From the NCBI GenBank assembly GCA_019916065.1, contig CM034244.1:28884471-28948470 (forward strand): 64,000 nt of DNA. The letters are read 5' to 3'. The stretch is from Vitellaria paradoxa. Lineage: Eukaryota; Streptophyta; Magnoliopsida; Ericales; Sapotaceae. A model generated the notes under the pieces. The model made no database searches and was not told the origin of the DNA. It worked only from the letters and a program-made list of their open reading frames with translations. Shown one piece after another: positions 1 to 12,926 of the stretch; the first letter of the stretch is position 1, and every line of letters begins with the position of its first letter. The translations under genes and the position numbers were made by a program.

Positions 1-237
1 ATCCTATTCTATTTGTAATACCTATAGACTTTTGCAATCTAAAATTGTAATCTGCATTTCACTTTTTTTCCCCTCTTTTATCTATGCTTAACAAATTTTT
101 AATTCCTATCCATTCCTATCTATCTTTATTTTTATTTTTCTCTTTCTAAACTCATATTCTGTCATCTTTATCTCATTAAGATTTTACTAAATTTATCTTT
201 ATTAAAGTATTGTTTTTATCACTATCAGTATATAGCA

Positions 238-2440
238 TGTAATAACCTGAGTTTTTATATTACATTAATTATTCATACGATTATGATGAAATGGAGTGTT
301 AACATGAGTAATATAAGGAAATTGTGGACTAAAAGAATGGAGGAATCAGAACTAGAATAAACATTTAACATTTTTGGCCAAAAGGGAGTTGCTCGAGCGC
401 ACAGAGGTGAAGGCTGACTGTGATTGACACACTTGTGATTCTTTGGTTTTACTCCACGATGCACCACTCATTGTTGCTTGATGTCCAAACCTACTGATGT
501 GTAGTATGGGGAGGGGAATAGGATAGTCTCAACTCATCCTCTCCCTTTATCCCGAGGGTTTTCAATTATACACATATATGTTTGTAACATAGATGTATAC
601 ATTTAGTTGGGAGAAATAACCGAGAAGCGAAGAGGATATTAATGTCGATGAGCCTTTCAACTCTTAACCAAAATCAAATTAGTTTCACAATTCTTCAATT
701 AGATTAGTTTTAAACACTTTAGTGCAATTATTTTGGTGTTAAGGAGTTTTTGGCTTTCTTGAAGTTTAACAATGACTCACTATTTTTCATTTTCATTGTT
801 CAGAGAGTTTGAGGTAGGGATTTAATACATTTTATTTGCATATATGATATGTCGAAGATGTTAGGATGTTGTTTACATGTTCATTTTGAGATTTTTGAAT
901 GCATTCCGTTGAAGATTATACAAGTTATATACCCAAATATATATATATATATATATATATCTAAATGTTGTGGGGAAGATGGTGAATAACAACGTTTGAT
1001 TTTGCTATATGATTCACAAAACTTTAAATTGATTATATGGTTAGGTCCGTGTGAGTCTAAAGATAAAGTATGAACTTTGAAATTTTGAAGAAAACACTTT
1101 TAAACTCATGAATTTGGTTTACTAATATTTGAAACTAAAAGGAATTGAAATAGAGCACCAAACTAAGGCTACTACCGTAGGCCTGAGCCTAGGGCCATAG
1201 GCCAAGTGCACGGGCTTGAGCCCTTGTGCGCATGCCCTTCCCCTATAATCTGGTTTTTGCCCTTTTGCTTTATAAAATGTGTTTTTCCACCCTAAAACTT
1301 TGAGTATAAAGGATTTTAAAAAGTTTTTTTATAAAATAAAATATTATAACTAAATAAAGGGAAGATGCTATTAATGTGGTCAACTATGAGATGTGCATTG
1401 ATATTGATTATGATAAAATGATATAGTGTATGAGTCAATTATTGATTATAATGAGTTGTTATGATAAAGATAATGGAAAAAATGTAAATGAATGTGAATG
1501 ATATTGTGATTGTGGGGTTGGTAGATACTAGAAAATAAGAAGGGTGCAAAGGATACCCTTAGGTTGAAAGTTCCTAAACCTCCACAAGGTTTAGTTATGT
1601 GTTGGTAGATTAGTAGCCTACAACACAACATTTGCTGGCTAATCGTGGCTATTGGATTTTGATCTATAAACGATAATAGTTATTTGGCTAATCATGCCCC
1701 TTGGATGTTGATCCATAAACGATGATGATGATTTAGCTAATCATAGATTTTGAGCCCAAGCTTATAAACGGTGACGTTTCGGTTTATCATTTATGGGTGT
1801 TGTCCCATAAAAGACGACGTTGATAGTATTCACCCCTTGACTTTAATGTGATAATTTAAAATGATATAGAGATAAAGGAAATATAATAAACAAATAATTG
1901 GTGATATTGATTATTTGAATATTAATGTTGATATATGACTATTGGTTATTAATGTTAGGATATTATGATGATATGTGATTATTCATATACTTATATTATG
2001 ATGATTATCTGTTATTATCATTACATATTATATATGTTTTTATTATGTATCATGAGCACAAGTGGATTAGAGCTTATGCCCCTACAGATTGTGTTGCAAG
2101 CAGAGAGTTTGAAAGTTAGGTGGGCCCGCTATGTTGGACTTTTGTGTTATTTGATTAGAGTTGATTTTGCTATTTAAACGTTTGAGAATGTGTTATTATT
2201 GATTTGGACTTATTCAATATGATTGTAAATGTCACAAGGTCAAGATTTTATATTGGAATTTGTGTTGGAGCACTGATCCCTAGTTTAGCCAAGGTTTAGT
2301 AATTATTATTTTAATGTTATTTGCTGTGAATATCTATTCTACGGTGGTTGTAGCTTTGATTAGAGGTTGCATTTGGTTTATGCATGTTGTATGTGATTCA
2401 TTTAACTCACCTCTTGGATTACGAGATCCAAAGCGTGACA
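238..2440 (+). mobile_element. LTR-like block A, probable solo LTR
   Basis: It begins TGTAATAACCTGA and ends with a CACCTC...TACGAGATCC...GCGTGACA stretch, giving TG...CA ends. The flanking pentamers are TAGCA (233-237) and TAACA (2441-2445), a target duplication with one mismatch. Removing it restores the ATATAACAAATATG context seen in the inverted arm near 4405-4420. The sequence around 1520-1850 resembles 11880-12140 in block D and, inverted, 9840-10090 in block C. No coding region, primer site or second LTR is seen, which fits a solo LTR. Membership of the long-LTR Ty3/gypsy Tat/Ogre group is only a guess. Confidence 0.7.
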
Positions 2441-2613
2441 TAACAAATATGTAGAAAATGACCTTTGAGAACAACCCACTGAGGAAACTTTAATATTGAT
2501 TTTTTTATTTGATTTCTTCTCGCTTCAATGCCTCTGACAAATGATTCTGTTTCTTCTCGCTTCAACACCTTCGGTGAACAACCCATTTACATCGAAATTT
2601 CACTTGAGGCAAA

Positions 2614-3624
2614 TGATGAAAAATAAAAAGACAAGAAATAGAATTAGATAGAAAATATAAACTTTACATCTTGTCATATGTCATATTATAAAGGTTGAGA
2701 AGAGGCCTTTAAATAGGTTTACAATGTCGAGTATGTGTGGTATTGATCTATATACCAAAATAAATCTAAGCGCATACAGATACTAAGATATGAAATATTC
2801 TAATATAGGTATATATACAAAGAACATTTTGTAACTTAATATAGAATATTCTAACACCCTCCCTCAAACTCAAGATGGTAAATCAACTTGAATTTAGAAA
2901 CAAAAGAATGCCAAAAAAATAACTTAACTGAATTGCATAAGATGTCATGAGTGTAGAATCTAGAGCCGTATAGCTACTTGTGACGACGGAGTTTTGATGG
3001 TGAGTTCATAAAGTAAATTTGTTGTCACTAGTATGATTATATTCTAGACTGGAGAACGAAAAATAACTAAATAGAATATACGGTATGTGAAAATGGAACA
3101 AGAAAAACAAAACTACAAAAAGTTAGGGGAAAAATAGTAGCATCTTACTCTCTAGAGTTTAAGTCACTAAGAAAGAATAACATTTGTTGATGTATTATAG
3201 TTAGTTCTGTGAAGAATAGTACTGTGACTAGGACGAACATTATTATGCTAAGATATCATCCTAAATAAAAAGTGTATTAAGATGGTAAAATACAAAAAAA
3301 TAGAGGTGAAAATTAAAATAATAAGGGTCAAAAACTTAACAACCGGTTTAGAATACGAAAGAATAAGCTGTTGGGGTAGTTGTGGTGGTGCTATGGTGGA
3401 GCAAGGTTCTAAAAAGAAAAAACACTAGAGAAGAAAAAAACACAAAAAATTCTGATATGGTTCAGAATGCGGAAGAAAATGATTCTACGGTGTTGTTATA
3501 GTAGAGTAAGACTCTGAAAAGAAAAAAAAAAACACTAAAGAAGAAAAAAAACACAAAAAGCTCTAATACAATGATGAAAAATAAAAGATGAGAAATAGAA
3601 TTAGGAGAAAATATAAACTTTACA
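2614..3624 (-). mobile_element. Short, decayed copia-like LTR element
   Basis: On the minus strand a polypurine tract (reverse of CCCTCCCTCAAACTCAAGAT at 2854-2873) is followed by an LTR start TGTTAGAATATTC, giving a 3' LTR at 2614-2853. On the other side a degenerate Met-tRNA primer site (TTGTATTAGAGC on the minus strand, 3560-3571) precedes a second LTR piece at 3572-3624. That piece repeats only the first ~54 bp (plus-strand side) of the other LTR. Flanks GCAAA and GAAAA may be the target duplication with one mismatch. The ~700-bp internal region has no recognisable gag or pol, so the element is non-autonomous or heavily deleted. Confidence 0.55.
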
Positions 3625-3821
3625 GAAAAAGCTTTCTAAGAGAATTTGACAGTGAATGAAAAATAAATAATAGGTAATGTATATTAAGTGTTGAGAATAA
3701 TTATGTTACTTTAAAATATAAGAGCTTTAGCCAAAAAAAAAAGAACTTCATGGAAAAATGAAAAAGAAAAAGCTCCCCCAATTCCTAATTTATAGTCAAA
3801 CAGAGTTGCCCCCGTCTTCCT

Positions 3822-4010
3822 AGCCAAGTCTATGCAAGATATTGTTTATTTGTCACCCTCTAAGAGTGCACATCTTTTGACTCGAACTTTGAACTTTAAG
3901 TAGATTAAGGTGTCTTAGCCCAATCCACGTAAGGTATTATTTATTTGTCATTCTCTAAGGGTGCTTGTCTCCTAACTTGAACCCTAAACCTTAAATAGGT
4001 TAAGGTGGGT
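3822..4010. repeat. Two ~93-bp direct repeats in the foldback loop
   Basis: The unit around 3822-3913 (AAGATATTGTTTATTTGTCA ... TCTAAGAGTGC) is repeated with changes around 3915-4009 (AAGGTATTATTTATTTGTCA ... TCTAAGGGTGC). The pair sits at the hairpin tip between the two inverted arms. Confidence 0.6.
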
Positions 4011-4777
4011 TAAATGGATACCTATGACCATAAATTGGGAATTGGTGAAGCCTTTTTTTTTTCATAAAGCTTTTTATTTATCTATTTATTGGTCAAACTT
4101 TTACATTTAAAGTGATATAACTACCCTCAACACTTAAATATACATTATCTATCACCCTTAACAAATTAAGGGTATTATAGATATTTTATACCTATTGATG
4201 TTCTAAATTAACTTTCATGTTCATAAAATTGTTTTTCATTCTCTGTTAAATTCTTTCAGAAACTTTTCCCTCAAGTGAAATTTCGATGTAATTGGATTGT
4301 TCATCAAAGGCATTGAAGCGAGAAGAAACATAATCGTTCGTCAGAGGCATTGAAGCGAGAAGAAATAGAATTGAAAAAAATCACTATTAAACTTTAATTT
4401 TTTACATATTTGTTATATACCGATAGAGATAAAAAAATAATTTGATAAAGATAAACTTAGTAAAATTTTGAAGAGATAGAAATGATAGGATATGAGTTTA
4501 AAGAGATGAAAAGAAAAATAAAGATAGAGTCTAGGGGAGAGAAAGATAAGGAAAAAAAAGAGAGATATGGGGGAGACGAGGATTAAGAATACAGAGAGAA
4601 ATTAAATATTTGTTAAGTATAGATAAAGAGGAAAAAAAAAAGGGAGATATGAATTATAACTTTAGATTACGAATATTTATAGTATTACAAATAGAATAGG
4701 TGTCACACCCCGGATTTTTATAACCCGAATGCCCGAGGGTGACTTAGGATTATAAAAATAAAATGATAACAACATGC

Positions 4778-6024
4778 TGTCACACCCCAAATTTTCCTCC
4801 AAATTGGGGTTGACTCACAATAAAAATTTAAGGTATTCAAAATCCTTAGTTTATCCCAATCAATATTTATAAGCCATTAGGCTAAATCATTTGGTAGGGT
4901 TCAACCGCAAAGTACAAAATAAAGATAGATAATAGTATTATAGAGCCATCTAAGCGTCCCAACCATTCAATTAACATTACATATCAAATAAAAGTAAATT
5001 GGGTTTAAACTTAATGATTACAATCATCCAACAATTATTATTACTGACCACATTAATAAATAAAGTCTTCTAGTGCTGCGTAAGAAAAATAGATAACTCT
5101 TCTGGTGAAATATTTAAGAGAAATTAATCTTTTTCCAGCTCATCTTCAGTATCCCTATGCTTAATATCCTAAAAAAAATATTCCCACAAAGGGGTGAGCT
5201 ACTGAAGCCCAGTAATCAGAATCTCCTAGGTGCCTATATGCAGTGGTCACAATACTACACTGTATTAGGTAACGCAATACAGTGAATGTGATTAGGTGGC
5301 ATACTGTTCATGCAACAATTAATTCAATAGATCCCAACTGAATAATGTAAATAATACTTATAACGGTTCAATGAGACCGTCACTGCAACTACTATTTTAC
5401 TTACGCGTCGAATAGTTTAATGTTGTTATTTATACCACAATGAAATCGGTGTCACAGTGATAGGGATCTCAGATTCAGATCTTTAAGGTCTCGGGATCAA
5501 ACCCCATAGCGATACAGGTTTCATATATATATATATATATAAAATATTTATAAAAAAGAATTAAATATAATTAAATAATTCCAACACATAATTCACACAT
5601 AAGCAAGAGAGGTTGCCAGTCATAGTAAAATTTGATAAAGGAGTTTAATCTAAATCCTCCTAGGATAATCATACTCCTATCCTCATCTACCCCCAGCCTT
5701 AGGAACTAATGACTTTATGGGCTTAGCAGCCAATGCATTCCAACGGTGTCACCCACCAAAAAATTAGCCGTTGCGACTGGCTACCTGACTGACCAGGTCA
5801 GAAGGGAGTATCTCCCAATTAAAATGCATATGTTCACATCTCCATCTAAAAGGCCATTTCTACCCACCCATCACCCCATTGCAAAAAATAACTTTAGCAC
5901 CAAGTGCCTTAATTTCTTCTCACCCTTTTACATTCCCAAGGGTACCTCGTATGGAAATAAGACATTTTTAATAACAACCGGCAATGTTCCCGGGCGATAA
6001 ACCATAAGTGGGATTATTCAGTCA
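4778..6024. mobile_element. 1.25-kb TG...CA block nested in block B
   Basis: It begins TGTCACACCCCAAATTTTCC, ends TTATTCAGTCA and is flanked by a perfect duplication CATGC (4773-4777, 6025-6029). Excising it rejoins AACATGC to ACTATATTTT, which matches ACATGCATCATTTATA at the same place in block C. No ORF of note is present and the region is gene-free. The TG...CA ends and 5-bp duplication suggest another solo LTR, but the family is unknown. Confidence 0.6.
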
Positions 6025-6266
6025 CATGCACTATATTTTTAAGTACTTTATCTAAATCCATAATTCAATAATAATTCTCAATAAATCAAAGATTTAACAT
6101 AGTCACTAATATTATTATCACAAAGGTAGATACTATAAGTAAATTAACAAGTAACAAGTGACTAACAAAAATTTAGAATCCGAATTAGTATTTTAGTTAA
6201 TTGTTTTGACAAGTTTGCTGTACTACCTTTGATAAGAATAAAATTATTTCTAATGGTATATTAATT

Positions 6267-6377
6267 AAGCTGAGGTTGGCAGCTTAGTAGGCGGGTGACC
6301 CTAATTACGATTTAAAGTCGCGAGTTCGAACCTCATTGGCTGCGATCTCGGTTTTTGTCTCTTTTTCCTTTTTATTT
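6267..6377 (+). mobile_element. tRNA-like SINE candidate
   Basis: A tRNA-like segment starts near GAGGTTGGCAGCTTAGTAGG, where an A-box-like TGGCAGCTTAGTAGG lies. It carries a B-box-like GAGTTCGAACC at about 6321-6331 and ends in a T-rich tail. The octamer TATTAATT occurs on both sides (6259-6266 and 6378-6385) and could be a target duplication, although in AT-rich DNA this is weak evidence. A degenerate tRNA pseudogene is the alternative. Confidence 0.45.
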
Positions 6378-7996
6378 TATTAATTTATAGAATATAAAGA
6401 TAATAAATAGCTCTTCGAACTTATATTTAATTTTAGAAAAATTTATAAGTTTTATTTTATTCTCATCTGGATAGTATAGTACATCAGTTGAACAATTAAG
6501 CCAATGTGAGATTACAAAACTAATTTATTCTAAACTTTTGATTTGGTAGGAGAATAATATTATTCAAAATAATTTGAATAAATTCTAATCATCATCTTAT
6601 TTATAACCAAACCCTTATCATAAGTTTTCGGTTTCAAGATATCCACAAATGTCCATAGAATTATTTTAATGTTTAGGAAGGTATTAAATTTGCTTTATTA
6701 AATTCACCTAATCATAAAAATATAATTATATAACTTGCTAGGTTGACAAAACAATACCCAAAAAAAGAATCAATTAAAATAGATCAAATTCATTTAAGGA
6801 AGACCAAATGAGGAAAGAATAAGTCCATTGTTTCATTTGGGCGTTTTATCAAATACTTGGTTCTACTTAGCCATTTTAGTTTGAATAAGTCATCCAACTA
6901 TCCATGATGAAACTGATTGTTTAAGTCAGTTATCATAAATATTAGAGTGTCAAATAATACATAATATCTAGTTTAAAATAATTTCATATCAATTGGAAGA
7001 TAATTAAGTAGTATCAACTTAACAGTTCACTTCAGTATTATATTAAATAGTATAAGTGTTTTACTATATTAGGCCTTGTGAACAAAATTACACATCAATA
7101 GAAATTATTAACATGACTATAACTAATAGAGGGTAATTGGAAATTTAAATAAATCTTTAAATACAAAATTCTAAAAGAAATCCAAACAAGTATCAATTAA
7201 AAGCTAAGCAGAGATAGCAATATAAAAGAAAATTCATATAAAATAGAGCAGAACTTTGATATTTATAAACTTTATATCTGTAGAAACTAGACTTTAGGGC
7301 CTACAACTTTCATGTTTTACACTTTTTAAAAGTCTAAAGTCTAAAGGTTCAGAAACGGCCTTGAATTCAGTTTGTTCAGAAGATATAGTTTTGCACATAT
7401 TCAGTATTTTGGGCATAACTTTTGACTCACAATTTGGATTGATGCAAATCTTTTTGGGTTGGAAAAAAAACTTAAAGGGCTACAACTTTTGTGTTTTAGC
7501 CGAAGCCTAATTCCACCAGTTTAGGCGTTAGAAGCACATCAGAAGTTACAAATAGAGAGCTGTCCGCATGCTGGGCTATATTAGTCAAAGTTTTGGCTTC
7601 CTTACCCCCAATATGCGGGTATTTTTTTATCACAATCAAGTTTTATACTTCAAAGGTAGAAAATGTTTCAGCTTCAAATTGAAGGCATCAAATACATTTT
7701 AGGAGGTTCGTCATCCTACCTCAATGAAAATATTGGTGATCAAGTCTGAGAAGGAAAAAGGAGTTGAGCTTTGAACACCACCTAATTGGAAAGCTCCAAA
7801 CCTTTCTTCTTCCTCCAAGAAGCACCGAATCTCCAACCACACTAAATAATGATTTTTTTCTCTTATTTTTTTCTCTTTGAAGGCACACAAATTTATAAGA
7901 AGTCATAGGAGTGTAGAGAAAGTATCGGTGGAGAAAATAATCTCCACTTCCATGCTTCAAAGTCACTAAGGTAGGATCATGCATATACAATAGGTA

Positions 7997-8290
7997 GCAT
8001 GATCCAAGAATCATGCTTTTCTTTTTGACTATCTAACCATATAATTTAAGAGAGGTATTGGGGGAGATGTATGAAGGTGGCATGATCCGGGAATCATGCT
8101 TTACTTTTTTGACTAATAAACCAAATAATTTAAAAGAGGTATTGGGGAAGATGTATGGAGAAGGCATGATCTGGGAATCATGCTTTGCCTTTTTGACTAA
8201 TAAACCAAATAATTTAAAAGATGCTTTAAGGTCTTTAAATCATGCTTGTTTTTTTTTTTGACTAATTAAACAAATAATTTAAAATGTGTT
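7997..8290. repeat. ~84-bp tandem repeat, about 3.5 copies
   Basis: GCATGATCC (or GCATGATCT) followed by AATCATGCTT, a TTTTTGACTA stretch and ATAATTTAA recurs at 7997, 8080 and 8164, with a decayed fourth copy to about 8290. The ORF at 8058-8261 is only a by-product of this array. Confidence 0.75.
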
Positions 8291-8711
8291 TTAAAGTTTT
8301 TAGTGTAGGGTATTCTTTTTGACTAAAAAATTTGAGAGATGTGAAAGATGTATGGACGGTTGGATGGATGGAAAATGAAGTTTGCCGGGATATAATTGAG
8401 AGTTACTATTAATGAGTCAACTCAGTGAATGATAAAGTGAGTTGAGGTGAGTCAAAGAAAGGGTTGACCCATGGGTTAATGGGCTTGGGTCGAACCAAAT
8501 AGATAACTGGGTTAGGAATTATTTGGATAAAAGTTTAGAAATTTTATATTAAACTCCTACATAAGAGAAATTAAATTCGAAAATCTTTTCAACTAATTTT
8601 ATCATTTCAAAAATTTTCAAATCTTCAATTTTCTAGATTTTTACTATAACAAATATCACCACCACACTTAAGCAAATTAATTAAGAAAAAAATTCAGGTT
8701 ATTACAATAGG

Positions 8712-9255
8712 ATTCATTTTAATTTATTTATTACAAATTTAAATAGATTTTTTTCCTCAAGTTAAATTTTTAGAGGTGAATTTTTTTGCATATTTTCCAT
8801 ACACTGATATAGATAAAAAAAGTACTTTAATAAAGATAGACATAGTAAAATCGTGAAGAGATAGAGATGATAGGATATGAGTTTAGAAAAAAAAGAAAAA
8901 AAATAAAAAAGATAGAGTTTAGGGGAGAGAGATAAGGAAAAAATTATAAATAGAATAGAATTTGTTTGAATTAATTATTACAAATTCAAATAGATTTTTT
9001 CACTTAACTTAGGTTGTTAATTGGAGTCATTGAAGTGAGAAGAGACAAAATCAGAAAAAAAAAAATCGCTGTTTCCTAAGAAATTTGGGTCTTTTGTTGG
9101 AGGTAATTTTTTAAATATTTGCTATATACTGATATAGATTAAAAAAAGATAATTTAATAAAGATAAACTTAGTAAAATCTAGAACAGATAAGAGATGATA
9201 GGATATTAGTTTAGAGGAAGAAAAAGAAAAAAATAAAGATTAAGTTTAGGAGAGA
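8712..9255. repeat. Tandem copies of the foldback arm sequence
   Basis: After block B the foldback sequence continues. Two further arm-like copies lie at about 8728-8962 and 8963-9255. Each contains GATAGAGATGATAGGATATG or a variant (for example AGATGATAGGATATTAG) and is separated by AATAGAATAGAATTTGTTT... AATAGATTTTTT. The second is interrupted at 9255 by block C and resumes at 19437. They run in the same direction as 4262-4700. Confidence 0.6.
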
Positions 9256-10469
9256 TGTTACGCCCCGGATCTCGTGACCCGAGGAGTGAGTTAAATGCAA
9301 TTATACCCAAACATGCATCATTTATACATATTTCCTAATCAAAGCCGTATTGACCCTAGAGTAGACATCCACAATTTGTAATGATAAACAAACAGTAATA
9401 TAATAATAAATAAACTTTGGTCAAACCAGGTAATAATGCTCTTACACAGTCCCAACATAATAAAAATCTTAGTTTTGTGGTCTTATAACCAAATCAAATA
9501 AGTCTGAATAAAATAATAATATAGTCCCGGCTAATTAAAATAATAATATCAATTCTAATAAAGTAAAACTAATCCTTTGCAACAGCCTCACCTAACTTTT
9601 AGGATCCTCACTTGCAACAAAGTCTATAAGAACGTGAGCACTATCCACTTCTGTCCATGATACATAGTAAAACATATATAATATGTAGAAATAAATAAAC
9701 AATATAACCATAATAGAATCAACTTCCACCAATCATATATCATTAGCCCACATCAGTAACCAAAAATCACAAACCAATATCAATAATTGAGTAGTCAACA
9801 TAACCATTTATGTGTTTATTATCAATCTTTCATCTATTTACCAATTCAAATCATTGCATCACAATCATGGGGTGGATACTACAAATGTTATTTTTATGGG
9901 CCAACACCTAACAAAAATGATTAATCAAAAATGTCATCATTTTTGGGCCAACACATAAAGGCCACGATTAGTCAAATAACCATCATGTTGTACATTATTG
10001 ATCTACTGGCATGAAAACCAATCCCTATACATGTTTAAGGTCTTTCATCCAAAGGATAATCTTGGTACCTTTCTTATTTTCCTAGTATCCACCTACTCTG
10101 CAATCACAACGTCATTCACTTTTTATTTATCTTTATTATCATTATCTCAACATTTCTTTTATAACAACTCCTCATAATCAATGGCTAACATCATTTTATC
10201 TCTTTCCACTTTCTTTATCATGTCTTATTTATAACCATCATCTTATCATCCCAACAATATATCAATAGTAACTCATTTCATCATAACCATTATCCTTAAC
10301 AATTCATTATAAACAATAACATACTCGAGTCATCATATCCTTTAACATACTATATAAGCAACTTTTTTTTAACAATATTATTCACCAAATACTCAAAACT
10401 TGTTTCTCAACTCAATTATACAGTTAAAACACTTTTGATAATTATAAATCTCCTTTTTTAATTAATTGA

Positions 10470-12926
10470 TGTAATATCTCAGACTTTTGTGTTAACATGA
10501 ATATATGATTTTCGATACATTTTGGAAGTAATGATATGTTGATTAAGTAGTATTGATCATTAATGGTACTTTAGAGTTGAGAACTTTGAAAGAGATAAGC
10601 CAAACATTCAAAAGTTGGCATTTTAGCAAGAGTGCAGGAAGGAGGCACCTTGGGCGCACGGTTGAGAAGGAGTTGGGCGCCCGAGCTATAGCAGAAGTGA
10701 CAGGTATGGGTTGTTCTGACTTGTGCGGTCGAACCCTCACCCTTACACACCTATACTTAGCTAAGGGGAATGGGGGAGCCTGAAAAACACTGTGGGAGAT
10801 TAAAATATTAGCCAAATTATATATATACATGTGTGTATGATACAAGAGAGAGAGAGAGAGAAATGTTGGTTAGAAGAAAGGAACCAAGAGAGGAAGAAGA
10901 AACAAGATGAATCGGGTGGAATTCTTGAAGGTAAGTCCTTCTAGCCTTGATTTAAGATCAAATTAACTTTGTAAATATGCAATTGAACACTCAAGGAACC
11001 CATCTATGTAATTTGTTTGTCATTTAGATTAAAGAGTAGAGAGATTGAATCCATCAAAGTTGTGAGCTTGAAACCGGGAAGAACCACTCTTTTGTTCTTC
11101 ATCTCTATTTGGCTTGAGGTAGGGATTTTATGCAACTTTCTTACATATATGATGTGTAATAAGTATTAGAACATCATTTGAGTAACCATTGCAAGTTTTG
11201 ACTTCATTTACGGAAGAAAAATAGAGTTATATGTACATATATATGTAGGTATAAGTTGAGGGAGAGATAAGGATGTTTGATCCATAACTTGGCCCATAGT
11301 TAATGAAAACTCAAATTGTTGGTTTCTTTTGATGCCTATAAGCTTGGTGGTAATGTTAGAAACAAGAGATTTTAAGTATTTTGCCCTAAACATGGTCAAA
11401 TTGAGGTTCCAAGTGTGGAGGATGTTAGACCCGGAAAACAGAGCATGAAACGAACCAATCCGTGGGCGCACAAGGTGTTATTAGTTGGGCGCCTGCCCTC
11501 TTGGGCACACAACCTATTGATAGTTGGGCACCCACAAAGGCTAGTGTCATTTCCTGACTTAGTTTATTTTTGGATATAGTACCCTAGGTCCATAAAGAGT
11601 TTAGCACCATGTTTTTGCATGATATTTTATTTGTATAAATACATGAATCGAAGGTGTTTTCATACTCTGAAATGTTAATAAGTATTGTTTACTTTGTGAT
11701 ACAAGAATGCATGCAATGCAATGTGAACATTCATTGATAAGTGATGGTAAATGAATTAAACTTTGAACAAGTGAATTGGAAGAAATAAAAATGTGGTGAG
11801 CCTTATGATGAATTGAAATGTGGTATACGTTGATAGAAAGAATTGATGATGAATGTGAACTTATGGTAAAAGAGAATTGAATGTGATATAATGATTAATT
11901 GTGTGCCAGGGGTCATGGTGGGGTGCGAAAATAGGAAGAGTTTTGAGGTTACCCTCGGGTTGAAAGTCCTGAAACTTGCGTAGGGTTTGGTGTCCATGTC
12001 GGTCGGTTAGTAGCCCACAACATGGTGTGTGTATTGGCTACCCGTGGCCCAAGACTGCGATCCTAAACGATGGTGTTTGGTTTATCGTTTCTGTTGGGTC
12101 TGGATCCATAAAAAATGATATTGTGTATGCATCCAACCCCCAATAACTTGTATGGCTATGGTTATGAGATTGAATGATGAATAAGTGACAATGTGGATGT
12201 GGTTTTGTGATTGAACGATGAATAAATGATAAAGTGGATGTGGTTATGTGATTGAATGATGAATAAGTGATAAAGTGGATATAGAATGTGACTGGATTTA
12301 ATGTTGGGAAATTCAATAATGAAAAATAATTGGAATTGTATGTAATACTATGATGATGTTGAATGATGATAAATATTTACTTAAGTTGAAAACTAATTGA
12401 TATTGGTGATTTGTTATAGCTTATAGAAAATATTGAAGTATCTATGTATGTATGATGATAAGTTTGCATGTCTAGTTTAAATACGATATATGTTAGTAAG
12501 TAGCATTGTGGGCACAAGTGGACCCGTGCTCACGTCTCTACAGATTTTGTTACAGGAACAACGCATAATAACCAAGTGGGCTAATGGGGCGGGACTAGAA
12601 GTGCATTTGCATAAGCCATTCTAGACTCAGCAGAATTTTTGGTTACTTAAGTTGAATATTTATTTGAAGGTTGTAATATTTTTATTTTGAGTGTCTCATT
12701 CGATTTAGTTGTAAAGGCCCTAAGGCCTATGAAATGTATGACCAGGAAGGATATGTTGCAGTTTGAGGCCTGGCACTAGTCGAGGCGAATTTCATGATTA
12801 TCTTAATATGTGTCATGGCTCACCAGGAGTTGTTGCGTTGCTCTGATCATGGGATGGTAGTGTTAGTGCATGTTATGTGTGTGTTTTATTATTCACCCCT
12901 CGGGTCACGAGACTCGAGACATGACA
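10470..12926 (+). mobile_element. LTR-like block D, solo LTR nested in block C
   Basis: It starts TGTAATATCTCAG and ends GAGACATGACA, flanked by a perfect ATTGA duplication (10465-10469 and 12927-12931). Because it lies inverted inside its relative C, the two form a long imperfect hairpin. A GGGCGCAC/GGGCGCCC-type GC-rich motif recurs near 10650, 10675, 11465 and 11490. Short ORFs here (for example 10553-10783) show no family resemblance. Length 2457 bp; no gene recognised. Confidence 0.75.

Larger units (their letters stand above)
1..4700. repeat. Large imperfect foldback (inverted repeat), left end outside window
   Basis: The sequence at 1-237 (starting with the reverse of ACAAATAGAATAGG) matches, inverted, 4420-4700. 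The arm continues at 2446-2608, which contains CTTCTCGCTTCAATGCC and is inverted at 4265-4370, and at 3625-3800, inverted at about 4020-4260. The tip is CCCAATTCCTAATTTAT at about 3777 against AAATTGGGAATTGG at about 4030. A solo LTR (238-2440) and a short copia-like element (2614-3624) split the left arm. This architecture fits a foldback element or a Mutator-like element with very long terminal inverted repeats. No transposase is visible and the outer ends and target duplication were not found, so the class is undecided. Confidence 0.65.
4701..8706 (-). mobile_element. LTR-like block B, probable solo LTR with nested insertions
   Basis: Read on the plus strand it starts TGTCACACCCCGG and ends CAGGTTATTACA; on its own (minus) strand it starts TGTAATAACCTGA like block A. 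It is flanked by a perfect 5-bp duplication ATAGG (4696-4700 and 8707-8711). Without the nested blocks at 4778-6024 and 6267-6377 its length is about 2.6 kb, close to blocks A, C and D. It holds no coding region. The stretch 7975-8290 is an internal 84-bp tandem array. Confidence 0.7.

Noticed and set aside
10543..10845. Opposing ORFs of 76 and 100 codons inside block D
   Set aside because: They overlap on both strands in a repeat, with no motif, signal or codon pattern suggesting a protein.
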